A stretch of DNA of 64,000 bases, taken from assembly GCA_942159475.1 (NCBI GenBank), contig OW804096.1:133910941-133974940 (forward strand), given 5' to 3'. A model generated the notes under the pieces. It saw only the letters and a program-made list of their open reading frames with translations. It made no database searches and was not told where the DNA came from. Made by a program: the position numbers and the translations under genes. This document shows positions 10,985-23,700 of this stretch, in pieces (position 1 is the stretch's first letter; the number at the start of each line of letters is the position of its first letter). The stretch is from Sthenelais limicola (lineage: Eukaryota > Annelida > Polychaeta > Phyllodocida > Sigalionidae).

Positions 10985-12830
10985 CTAATTAATTATAGTT
11001 ATATCAGTCACTGACTAAACTGTTCAATCATTTTTCTTTCCATTTTTTGTCTGTTCTGCCATTTACTATTAGTCACAGTCACAGTGGAATGTGCCTTGTT
11101 GTGAGCCATAAACCTATAAAATATGGTAATCATTACTGACACTAAGCTGTTATTTGAGGATATACAATACATATGATATATGAGTGTATTTTCTTACCTT
11201 GATTATAAAGCATGACATAAATAATACAGACCATTAGGGTATGAATAATGTAGGGGCTAGTAAACACAAGTAAGCCGGAGGCATTTCACAATTCCGCCAC
11301 TTATGAAAATGTGTACATTAGTATGATTATTTGTAAGTTTTGTATGAAAAAATCACTCTAAATTCACTACTTTTTCATATTGTACCTCCATTCTGAAAGA
11401 AAGTAACTGTTCTAGGTATTACATTTTGCCTGGTTTCATTCCTTATACATATTTATGACAACTTGGTAAAGTTTTAGCTTTTTATTAGCCCTCATCACTG
11501 TATGTTAGTTCTATACTCAAATGTCAAATCTTTAGGAGCCTCTGGGGGATTCCCAGTATCAAACATAGATTGTGGTATACTGGCTGAAAATATATTCTTG
11601 ACATATGATTTAAAATACCCAAAATACAGTTCAACATATCCTTAATACAATCTAGGTACAATTAGGCCAGTAATGGAGACATTAGCAGGGCCATACTCTA
11701 GTGTTTACATGACCAGGGTTTTTATACAATTTGGTACCAGGCATCCCCTGTACTATATTATGATGTAGATCCAGTTTCACTGTAATTAGGAAACTAAAAA
11801 TTCTGTATATCTTATCCAAGTATTTATTCTAATATGCACACCAAATACCAACCTTCCAAATCAAGTTATTGTGAAGATATGAATGCAAATCATATCAGGG
11901 GTTCACCTGGTATATTGAGGGATGCCCGGTATGGAAGGAGAGGAAAAGCAGAACACACATTCAAACTGTTTTCATATGACCAAGCCACTGTTTTTTTCTT
12001 TTGGAAACCAAGACACCCACCACATATAGTTATTGGGTAGGTATTCCTGGGACTTCTTGGACATTGTCTACGAGAATGAGAGGACAGAGGATTATACATG
12101 CACTTGTATGGTGTGGCAATATTGTTAAGATGATTAGGAATCAGCAATCTGCGTGATATTCAGCTGTCTAATCATTATTAATATGTTTAAAAATTTGTTT
12201 TCAACCGTGCTCAATGAAAATTGTTCCTGCCATAGGTCAATGGAAGGAGTAATGCAGTCTTAGTGTAAACAAGAATCCAAGAGGGTATGCCCGGTACCAT
12301 CACCTTTGATCTAGATTTCTACTCACATTTCATAACTGTTTCTCAATAGGTTAAGTTAGTTTTTATTGATGAGAAATGTGATATGCACAATTCAACAAAG
12401 TTGTAGGACTGTGGGTGCAGGGATGTTCAGACAAATGTGTTTTGAATTGATACCAGGCATGCCCCAGAAATAATTTTCTGAAAAAAAAGATACAAATGTA
12501 GCATTTCTACTGTAGATAGGGTCCTCATATAATGTTCCTTGCAATGTCTCATTCAAAGGACAACTGAACAATTGGTACATAAACACAATAGATACTTTTT
12601 TAAAGCATATTAAATGAGTGGATGATACCGGGCATACCCTCATACTAGGGATTCCCCTACAATCCTAGTCTCCTTGACTAAGCCACTTTTGAACCTGAAA
12701 ATCACCATAAAACTTTTTTTCTTTTAACAAACTTTATTCAGTCTATCAACAAATCCACTCCATCCAGGGCGATTAACATTTTCAATACAAAAGCCCTCCT
12801 TCTCCGCATCATAAAGCATGTATCTGGTGA
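10985..12830. repeat. Duplicated block X, copy of unit A
   Basis: The first part (10985-11330) matches 56990-57410 and the rest (about 11335-12830) matches 45350-46735. It marks the left end of a tandem duplication unit. It carries at least seven scattered copies of a 16-17-bp motif, consensus GATACCGGGCATNCCCC, in both orientations. Near the right end the minus strand can be read as a short open tail ending in the codons NRPGWSGFVDRLNKVC and a stop; the copy at 46620-46735 instead reads into a different end followed by AATAAAG. Whether this tail is a real exon cannot be decided. Confidence 0.7.
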
Positions 12831-12839
12831 GTGAGAATT

Positions 12840-13449
12840 ACAACTAGCATCAAAGATATTCAGCTATAGATTTGAGTCCTTACATTGTAATTATTACTAT
12901 TAGATGTCTCAAAGTGCTGACAAAGTTTTTAGGGCTTCTTGGGAGAGAAAGGGAATGGGAGCATGGTACATTTGCCACACCCTCTCAGGCAATGGATGCA
13001 TGATGATGCTTGGAGATGGAAAGCACTATGAGTGGGAGGAATACTGTGAAACTAGATTAGAATCCCATTTTATAGTTAGCAATAATAAAGGCAGGAAGTG
13101 ATTGTTGTTCCACAATGCCATGATGATGAGACAAATAGCAGAATTTTAGGTGTGAGTGTCCCCCTCAGATCTACGTTCCTATAGCTGTGAAGCCAGTATA
13201 GCATTGATGATCAGATGTAAACAATCCAATGTGAACCCAATTAATGTCACAACTAAGAAGGAATTCCTCTTGAATGGTGGCTATTGCCACAATTCGGACA
13301 TTTTTACATTGTTTTGTGGAGTTATTTGGATACTATCGATTGATATAAACACAAGACATCCTAAATTAAGAGGTAAAGAGTTGATGTATATCTAGTTTAC
13401 TTCCGAACCCTTTCTATAAGGGTTTCTTAATAATCACTACACAATACCC
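12840..13449. other. Unassigned sequence between blocks X and Y
   Basis: Present in unit A but essentially missing from unit C, where blocks X and Y are only about 100 bp apart, so probably an insertion. The plus-strand ORFs at 12904-13101 and 13156-13395 match no family I recognise. Confidence 0.35.
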
Positions 13450-14145
13450 TAGAGATTGATCAGAAAAGGAAAAATCAACTATAACGCTTGTACTGGTTTG
13501 TTCGTCAGCAGTGACGAGGGGGTCATATTAATTTTACAAAAACTCCTGGTAAAATGAACGTTTCAGCTGACATGCTCGGAGTTGGCTACCATTTGTCGAT
13601 GAACTTTTTCTACTCTCTATATCTTCGATAATTCTTAAAGTTACTGGAACCAGCTTTTTGCAATATAGCGACCATAATCACCATAACTTACCATGCCAAC
13701 ATATAATGCCTTCCTGTACATATGTGTGTGGTTTTATGCCTTATTCCCATGCAATTTAATTCAACTTTATGACAGAAATTTATGGCAAACTTTTTCAACT
13801 AAAACTGGCATCAATTTCTCTCTTGGTGCCCATAATATTATTATGTCATATTAGTTGTCTGCTGTGTTGTTTGTTAACGTAGAATGCCATGTACTAAATA
13901 ATAACCCACTTTACACTCTTGGTTAAGAAGATCTTGATGAATTAGAATACAATCTATGTTGCTCCTATAGCTGCCTGAAATAAAATGGAATTGAAATTTA
14001 TTTTAATAGCTCCACCTAACATTAATTTTGTGTCCCTTTCAAATATAAATTAATTAATTTACAATAGATACTGCTGTTACTGCAATGATAAAATTAAGAA
14101 TCATGGTGTTTTTTCTCTGAGACACAATTTCTCCTAGTCCGACAG
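13450..14145. repeat. Duplicated block Y, unit A copy
   Basis: Matches 35358-36480 and 46845-48110. Compared with those copies it lacks about 400 bp (35800-36175 in unit B) beginning AAAGTGGCTAAG and ending GAGTCACTTT. It lies immediately 3' of gene A and has no coding signal. A conserved TTTCAG followed by GCAGCTATAGGAGCAACATAG on the minus strand (near 13960-13990) could be a tiny alternative last exon of the gene. Confidence 0.65.
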
Positions 14146-14666
14146 CTCATTGAGGACGGGGGCAGTTTACACCTAATTTGCCTGGCTGACGGGGGTCCTT
14201 TTCCCCCTTTTTGGGTTTCAGGATGGGTGTTTAACATGAGGTTTAGGGTATGAAAACACTGTAAGAATATTTTCTTCAAATAATATGTGTCATATGTACA
14301 TCGTTTAATAGGTGTAAACAGTTATTGATCATATTTTTTCATAATTTCTAGAATTTGGTTTTCAATAATTAAAATAATGGGTCTCAATTGGGTGCAATAT
14401 GGCGGCAACCTTGCTCCAAATTCACTTTCCAGCATTTACGTATGTTAGTTATGACGTCATCATTATTGTCTCCATGACAACATACCTATAAAAATATTTC
14501 TAGTGTGTTTGTATACATATATTTTAAATTTCATCAAAATCTGTTTATTTTTTATTAAGTTATGCCCCTTTCAATTTATATAAAAAATTGCTGCCTGCAG
14601 GCAGCATCCCGTCCCCAATGCCATTTTGAAAATGCTGCCTTGAGGCAGCATCCCGTCCTCAATGAG
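14146..14666. repeat. MITE with CTCATTGAGGACGGG inverted ends
   Basis: The 15-bp ends at 14146-14160 and 14652-14666 are exact inverted repeats, and a second internal pair (GCAGCATCCCGTCC) lies near the right end. Units B and C have uninterrupted sequence at this place (CAGCTCTTAGAAAAAC near 36373), so this is a unit-A-only insertion downstream of the gene's stop codon. Confidence 0.8.
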
Positions 14667-14735
14667 TTAAATATAATATCTTGAGACTTGTAGGACAATG
14701 GCTAAGAATTCATTGTATAATATCGTTGAATGAAA

Positions 14736-17700
14736 TTAAAGTGGAATAATAAAATCTACCTCTGTTTCATCAAGTCTATGATAAGTTCCAAAGAATTTGT
14801 TATCTGGATCCGGTACAGCCTGCATACTGCCCCCAGTATACCAGTTGCAGAGTTTGGTGATGGAATTATAGTTGTAGATCTCACAGCCAGCTCTGATGCA
14901 CTCAAAAGAACAGTCTGTTATTCTCTGGACCTCTTTGCTACCAATTGTATCAGGTGTAATAATATCCATTCTGTAGCCTGTCCAGCCTTTCATTAGTCTG
15001 TGCCAGCCATAATAATCTGAATACAAAATTAGAAACACATTGATTATGTTTTCAATATAGTACAGATTAATATGAAAGTTTGCAATTCATTGACTGGAGA
15101 AAAGTACCAAGAGCTATAACATTAACACATCATTTAACTTGTATCCTTTAACACATCATCAATCACGTATAAATAGTTCTTCTAGTATGTTTATATCTAA
15201 TGAATTACTTTTTTAATACTTCAAAAGTTAATAAGTGTTATAAGTAGGGAAGGCCCACAAAATACAACTTTTAAATTGACAACCTTTACAGATGTCATGA
15301 TCTGTGACAGCTCTTCACAGATGTCATGATGATAAGCCGAATAATGTTCATGATATTGCATGAATTAACGAACATACAGTTTCAGCAGAAATAACATTAA
15401 TTTTGTTGGTTGTTTTGTTGGGTACTTGAACAATTAAGTACTGCATATTTTTAACCAAATTCTTAAAGGGATCCTTTTGAATGATTTTGTACAATCATGT
15501 CATACCAAGGCCAGGTCCATGTCCATGATGGAATACATCCAATGCAAATCACCCTTTTTCACCATATTTATAAATTCTTATTGCCCTTGCTTTGATTTTG
15601 ATGATCAAATGAATTGGTGATAATCAATTAACTTTTTGTTTAAAGCAATTAAAATATGAGGATATAGTGCAGAACAGATGTTCAAAAACGATACAATAGG
15701 GAGTTTAATTAATCAATTAATAAAAGTGTCCTACAGTTGGTGTTTCGATTCTGCTTGACCAGTCCAACTTTGATTAGGTATATTAAAGGTTTCCAGTAAT
15801 ACCTTTTTTCTCCACAATTTTTTAAGAAAAAATCATTAAGTGATTGCCTTTCTTTGGTTTAATTTGATTAAACAACTCCAATAAACGATCATTTGTATTT
15901 TCTATTTCTGATGTTTTGCACACCTTGCATATCTTTTCTAACTTTATAGGATTGAATTGTGAATTAAATAATCAAGATCTTTCCCTACATTAATTAATCT
16001 CCTCAAGAATATTTTGTTTTATATGCTATTATTTAGAACTAATAGGGGCTTCCATTTACATATCATGAAGGGATACCTGTTCCAAATATCCATGTACCAT
16101 GGGATTTACCCTTGGAAGCTAGAAAGAGATGTTTGACTGCCAGCGGTGTGCTATCAGTCCATGAAAGTATCTGGTTTTGGCCAGTGGTTGATCCTCTACC
16201 AAGTTTTACGACTCCACTTGTCCAGGTGATCCAGAATGGTGAGAACATCGTTTCTTCCACATAAGGTCCACTTTCGTCTAGCGCTACCGTATTACTTTCA
16301 CATGATGAGCAAGAAGCTCTCAATGCAGTTTTACTGTTAGACCAGCCACCTGCATGGGTAAAAATATAATATCTAATGGATATGTTTATATTTACTTTCA
16401 ATAAGTTCATCTAATCTCAAGCCCTCTTTAAATTATTCTTAAAACAAGAAATAAATCATTGGCATAAGTAGCCTGACTTTCAGTTTTATTATGGAGCTTC
16501 TTATTAGAGCTTGACTTTTCTTGCAGGCATGATAATTTGTTCTTCATCAAAGGTAAGCTATTGAGTAATATTAAGTATTAAGAGAAGTGTGGTCCTTTGA
16601 AACCGACAACTATTCATTAGGGGTGTTTTCCTATTATTTTTAGTTTCATGTTGGTTCATTCATCATACTCTCAACAAAACACACAAATATTATGGAGGGA
16701 CACATCAGTCATCAGAAATTTCCGTCATAGATCTATGCATAATAAAGCTAACCTACAATAATTGTGTCTCTAAATTCCTTCTTCCTTCTTCCTATATGTA
16801 CATGGATCTACCTATCTACCTATACCACTAGTGCATTTGTGCACTAGAGCACTAGGTTTGCATTGTGAATGATGTTGTTTGTCTTTAAGGAAGTACCAAA
16901 CAACTATCATGACAAGTGCATATCATTTAAATTTTTTATTATTTGCAAACCAGTTTCTAAAATAATATGCCGAGTCCTCTGCTAATAATATCTATCTGTG
17001 CTAATAATAATAATTGTACCAGCTGATACATCATGAAGAAGATACATTGCGAAATGTACTACAATGCCAGAATTTATCAACTAGACTTTTGACAGTGACA
17101 CATATCATGGGTTTAGGGTGATGAAATGAAATTCTACACATGTTATATTATGATATCTATGGGTTAGTGGGGTAAAGTACCTCTACCATCTAACAATCTT
17201 CAGGTGAAAGTTTCACTAGCTGGGTGGAAGGAGAATTCACTGTGAGAAACGCTGATCAGCCATAGAGAGAACTGATAATGAATTGGTAGACTTTGCTTTT
17301 TTGTCATCTTCCAATCATCTTTTATCTTCTTAGGTATGGCCCAAACCCATACACTGATATCAATACACTGGCCTAAGTGAATTCTTGGCTAGTAGGTCCC
17401 AGTGGTCCCAACCATAAACAAACTTTACATCATCAACTTTTATGTTATACTAGCAAAGTACCCGTCCTCTGGATGGTCCCCCTCTCTCCCCCTCTCCCTC
17501 TTTTCCCTCCCCCTCTTCTCGATCTCTCATACCTGTTTTTCTCTCCCAACCCCATCTCCGATTCCCCACTCTCCCTCCCCTCTTCCTCATGCTCCCCCTC
17601 CCCGCTTTTTCTCCCTCCCCTCTCTCCCTTCCCCTCTTCTGTCCCTCCCCTCTTTTCCCTCCCCCTCTTCTGTCCCTCCCCCTGTCCTATTCCCCCACCC

Positions 17701-20700
17701 TCTCTTTTCTTCACTCGCCCCCTCCTACACCCGCTCCCTCCCCTGCCCCTGTCTAATACCCCCACCCTCTCCTTCCCCTCTTCTTCACTCTCCCACTCCT
17801 CTGCATGTAGTTGGGTCCCCCTGGTAGTGACATAGTAGCTCGTGGGAAATGACGTAGTATCTCACATGGGTCTTCCAAGGCTATAAATAGAGTGTGGAGA
17901 TCCCAATTCGAAAAAGGCTTCAAAATCACATTTTCCTTCACATTTACCTTCACAAACCACATATTACATCCTCCAGACAGGGTTGACGTACCTGTACAGA
18001 CAAAAAAAAACAGCTGGGGAGATCACAGATTCCCAGAGCATGCCTGACAAAAAACCCTTCTTGAGCTTTATATATTAGATATATGGGACTTGGGGCTTAG
18101 GACCTACCTATGTTGAACCAGTAGACATCTCCACTAGCGCCTGTATTCCCAGAGAGAATCAAATGAGCTTCCTTAGAGGCCTGCACTTGGAAAATCAATT
18201 GAGTTGTTCCAGTGAGGTCCACTTCTGGAACAAGGATGCGACTTGGGCCATATGTCTCTACTCGGATGCCATTTGTTAAACCTTCAAGGAAATAAAAAGT
18301 TCATTATCTTTTAGGCTATGCAAGGTCATGATGTTCATGCAAGATGCAATTTTGCAAATTTCTTTTCCAGTAATTAATGTTATTGCTACCTGTCCTTATA
18401 ATAATTTACATACACAATTATGGATGTAGTTGAACAGAACAACAGACGTTCTGGGAAACTTGGTTTTAAGACTTTTTCTTGATGAATTCATACATTTCAA
18501 GAATATGTTGAATGCAGATCAGTAACCTTACCCAGATGGTGTTCAGTGTTTAAGCCACCAACATTCTCCGCCTCCCCACAACATTCTCTGCACACCCCTC
18601 CCCAACAGTCCCCCCAGCCCATTCACCCTGCTGCATTCTGAAGATATGAGAATTGACCATATAATCTCACTATATTCTTGTCTTTCCTTCTCTCCAGGCT
18701 TCGATAATAACATATGGAAATTGACAGTTATCTTCATTAATTCAAAATATTCCTAATGCAAAATGTAAGGGTTTAAACATCCTTTGAATGTTATTTTGTA
18801 TACGGGTCAGATTTTCAGAAAATGTACATTTGGCAGCTGTACACATGTAGTAAATTCTGCTAAATTAGGATCCAATTTGGACAATACTAGGTAAATTTGA
18901 GAATATTTGGCATTGCATTGATTCTAGCATTCTGTGTGGCTAGGTTAAACTTTATTTTTAACTTTATTCCCATCTGAAATTTGGGTTGTTTGAGAAGATC
19001 GGCAAAGTTGAATTGTACATTTTCTGAAAATCTGACCCATATATAATTTTAAAGAACTCGGTCTAGTGTATTATTAAAGTCTATCATTAAAGTCTATATT
19101 ATTAATATCTCATCATGTAATGGAAGGGTTTTACATCTGCATGTTGTTGCACAATAATATCCAAAAACATTCTTATAGTTTACTAGATGAAAGACCTATC
19201 GTAGTTATAGCCCATAGACCCTACAAGACAGTGAGTAACAAAACATGACACATAGCTTCTTTATGAAAATATCAAAACATATGGCCGTTTCAAATCAATA
19301 TACCTGTGACTTTTCAGATAGAAGGAATATTTCAATATTGGTTTCCTATAAGTGGTATGAATAAACCTTGAGGTATAAAACAATTGCCTAGTTTTTATAT
19401 CATATGGGGTGTGTATCTGGCAACCTACTCGAGTCATTTCTTCTTTATTGTTGTACAATAAGATACCATGGTTGAAAAATAAATAACATACCTACAGAAA
19501 GACAGTATTGCATCATAATACGACAAATTAACTCATACAATCATTGATAGGTCTTGATTTGTTTCAAAAGAAATACATAGTTTGCTAACAGCTATCTAAA
19601 GCGGTGAATACACAGTCACGATTTGGGAATCAGACACGATTTCAGGATCTACGATTAATCGTGGGTGCTTATTTGCCTGAAATCGTGCCTATTTTTGGAC
19701 CTACACATGCACGGTATGGTGAAAAAAGTGAAATCGTGGGTAAAAAGTGAAATCGTGGATGGGTTGGCAGTCTAGATTTGATCTGCGATTCTGGAATATA
19801 TATCTGAGAAAATAGTTTTAAAAAACGACCCTAGAAGCCAACAAGAAATTATAAAACTGTAAAATGAAATAAAATATAACGTTACTCATTTTCCTGTGAC
19901 ACATCACCTATTTTCTGGTGGTTTTTTTTCTCTTTTTAATTGTCGAATAAAATAAAATAAAATAAAATAAAATAAAATATGAGAAAAATGAGACCTCATG
20001 TCGACATGTCTAGAGGGGAAACTCTGCATTATAAAAGTGAAAAAATTATGTTGATACTCCAAGAATTAGTGAAGTTATAGCATTTCAAAATAAAATTATA
20101 AATAATTCAATTCTTTTATATTGCCAGATCGCAGATAGACCTACGATTTTCGGATTTATTCGAAAATCGTAGAAGCACCTACGATTTATCGTAGACCCCA
20201 TTATAAAGGTCTACGATAAATTGCAGCACTCTCTACACATCAACGATTAATCGCAGAAGCAGCGGCGATTTGATTTGAAATCGCAGAAGACCCTTTTTTC
20301 CCCCTACAATGAATCGTACATCGAAATCGGAGCTAAATCGGTGCTGAAATCGTGCATGTGTAGGGCTTTTGGCACGATTTGGGACCTACGATCTGATGCA
20401 CGATCTCAAATGGACAATTTCAAATCGTATGACGGATCATGGATGCCAAATCGGCCCCTAAATCTTGACTGTGTATTCACCGCTTTAAATAATTTGAGAC
20501 ACTTAGTTTTTTTTTTTTTCAATTATATCTCTTATTTCTGTCCTTGTCTAACCCCTGGATCTGTACGAAAGTAAAAACATGAGAACATCGCATGAAATGG
20601 TGAACATATATATATCATTCAATATTTAGCAAGACAATTCACTTGAGTATATGAGCAATTCCACCAATTGGTCATCAATTGGCTGAAAATTGTAGTCAGG

Positions 20701-23700
20701 GCAGCTTGGTAGAGTCTGTGACGACAAAACTGGAGATAAGGGCACCGAACAATGGTACATAATATAGCTCCATAAATGTATTTAAAAGATTTTATTCAGT
20801 CAAAAGCATTGTGTACAAGTACATTATTCTCAGAATCTGCTGATTTTCTAATCTTTCGCACAATTTTACAATTCTCAAAATTATAGTGACGATATTGTTC
20901 ACATAAATAATAATAATAATATTACGTCTGATTATTAGAAACAATGTAAAAACCACTAAGCAAAAATAAGATTGATGTATAAAAACAAACACCAGCGCGT
21001 TGTTCAACATCATGACAATCCTTATAATTTTCAAAGTGATTTCTAATAATTTTACATTCAAAATAATGTATTCACACGAGCAGAAAATTTCATTTTACTG
21101 TGTCATTATGCATACTTCTCAAAAGGCCATAGGATCTGGGATCACCCAGATATTTCCTGTGGTCTTGAATGATTCCAAACAGATCTTTTTGATATTGTTC
21201 GAAAAGGCAATCTTATCTTCCATTCTTCTAACATTAATAGGCACAACATTCCATATTGTGGTAATTTTACATATTATGCTCTTTCTTATACTTTCTTTTT
21301 TCCAATATTTTACCATCACTCTGTGTGGGTCACGCATATTGTATTTGTGCATTTGCCCTTCTTCTTTACCGTTCTCTACCCAGAATAAACATAGACAGCG
21401 AATTAATCTCCTGTAGCATAATGGTATCAATCCACACTGATTATGTAATTCAACATTTGTCATCCTCTGATTTTCCCTTAGTCTTACATTACATATGATA
21501 CGGAGACAGCTATTCTGTAATAATTGTAATCTACGTGACTGTTGTCTGCAGGCGATATCAATAGTAACTGTTCCAAACTCTAGGACTGGTAGTACATATG
21601 TTTTGTATATCAGACATGCTAGCTCTTTTGAAATAAAATGTCTAATTCATCGCAGCCTGTTCTTCAAGATTCGTGCCTTTACACAGATAGAATTTATATG
21701 TTGTTTCAACACATTCGATTAGAGTCCCATCATTATATATATTCAAATTATTCCTTCTACCTCGACAACCAGTAAAATTTTGCATTTTGGTCTTTTGTGT
21801 ATTAATCTTTAACCCATTGTGGTTTACCCATCCATTGAAAAGATTCACATCGCTCTGAATTTCTCGCAAGTCTTCATCATTTCTCCATCTATATAACAAA
21901 ACACAATCATTTGCATATAAGATAATATCACCACCAAATTCCATATTACATAAATCATTTATATATAATATATTAAAAAAATTGATGGAAAAGCAACTCA
22001 ACAAAAACAGTCATGGGAACGAGTCAAGTTGGTATTTTGTAGGTTTATTGGCGTTCCTGACGCGTTTCGCCTTTCTTGGGCTTCATCAGAGGATGGTTAT
22101 TTACATACAAATAGGGGCTTATATTAAAAAATGAGCAAATTGGATCAACATGTAAAGTTATGGTTTCGTCTTAGTTTGGTATGAATTAAGTAAAGTTAGC
22201 ATATTGGGTCCATTGTCTTTTTCTCTTAGTTTCGTATAAAGTGAAAAAATTGGCAAAATTCTCTCAAATCTTCAGGAGAGTTCATAAAATTATCCTAAAA
22301 AATTTATCCATCATACGTTGTATGAAAAGTCAGTTTATCGAGAGTTCCTATCAAGAAATCCTCGTCTTTCCATGGCAGTCCGCATGGCTGCGGCTACTGC
22401 CTGATCTGCCTTCTTGGTCATTATGTATAGATCAAATAAGATCTCACTCGTGCGGATGTGCGTCCTTCTTGGTAGATCATAGTGCCTGGGGGTTGGGTCA
22501 TATTTCGGGTAAGGACGTGGGTGGGGCACATCTCTCGGGATGTACCTTTCAACGTCTCTTCTTGGAGGGGGGGTGTGGTCTGGGCGGGGGGTTTGGGAGG
22601 ACCCTGGTCTGGGGGGCCTCTTGGGGTTTCCTTGTTATCTCCTTCGGGGGGGATGGTTTTTTGGGTGAGGAACTGCTGGTCTTGGTGGAGGTGGAAGAGC
22701 AGCTCCCTGGGGAGCTACTCTCTGTCCCACTGCTAGGGGGACTGGTCTTGGGTGTCGAGATGGGGGGTTCGTCTGTGTTGACGGTTTTGTCAGGGGGGGG
22801 TGTGATTACGGGTTTGTTGCTTTCGTCTTCGGAGCTGGAATCATCCGAAAGAATAAGGTCAAGTTCTAGTAATTCTGTTACGTTTAAGTTGGCTGATTTG
22901 CCAGATGACGTCGATGGTTGGGGTTTGGTTGGGTCTGGTTTGGCTGGTTGGGGGGAGTCTGTGATTAGGATGGGCATTGAGGGTTTGTTCAGGGCGTTCA
23001 TTTTGTTACGAACAATGCGGTTAAGCGGGTGTTCGGTCCTGGGTTTTTTTCTAATAGTTGGGTCTACGTCAGGGTGAGGTATGGTTATGATGGAGCGTTT
23101 AACTGGGGCAGATTTGATCGTGCGATCAGGTTCAATCTTACTGGCCTGTTTCGTGGTTGCCTGGTCTGGTGTTTTGATTGGAGATATCCTCCGCTCTGGG
23201 GGCGAGATAGGTATCAGTTTGTACTCGGGTTTGTTCCGGTCCCCTTCCTTCTGAGGGGTTAGTGGTGTGGTGGGCTTGTGTGGGGTGCTGGTTTTGATGG
23301 TGCCTACCTCCGGTTGAGCGCTGCTTGCTGCTGCAAAAAGGAGGGCCTTTGTAGATAATACGGAATTTTACGCCGTGTGGACCAGCTTTTTCCCATTTCG
23401 ACAAGTCATAGTAGTCACTTTCAAACTTAGATTGTTTTTTCTCAGGTTTCTTTACTGCTATTTTAGGCGGGGTGGCAGTTACAAGTTCGTGGGCCTTAGT
23501 TTGGTGTCGTTTAAGATTGTGGTTGCTGCTGAAGTGCTTATCGCATATTACGCAAGGGAACCTACCTCTAGTATCCCCTGAGAAGTCCATATGTTTTGCA
23601 TTCAAATGTCTCAGTAGTGCCTTTTGGTTGTTAAACCAACCGTTGCACAAGTTGCATCTTACTATGGATGTCATTATTGGTCGGTATGCACAGATCCCCG

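Larger units (their letters stand above)
19258..20660. repeat. Large inverted repeat, left arm (interrupted by a MITE)
   Basis: 19258-19596 and 20488-20660 are, in inverse order and complement, similar to 30612-30870 and 29836-30012. Shared anchors are CTTTATGAAA, AACATATGGCC, TCATTTCTTCTTTAT, ACAATCATTGATA and CTGGATCTGTACGAAAGTAAA. Part of the arm (TCATTTCTTC to ACAGCTATC) also occurs once in intron 1 of genes B and C (41390-41565, 52585-52760). The arm is split by the 891-bp MITE at 19597-20487. Confidence 0.75.

Noticed and set aside
12904..13395. Plus-strand ORFs of 65 and 79 codons
   Set aside because: No recognisable motif, no conservation in the other duplication units and no splice context.
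17377..17835. ORFs of 106-152 codons rich in Pro/Ser or Gly/Arg over the CT-rich tracts (also at 40061-40375 and 51203-51589)
   Set aside because: They are open on several frames and both strands because the sequence is a pyrimidine tract; there is no conserved protein pattern and they lie in introns.
22241..23077. 278-codon plus-strand ORF rich in Gly/Trp/Ser
   Set aside because: It is the antisense shadow of the Penelope zinc-finger ORF's Pro/Ser-rich tail.
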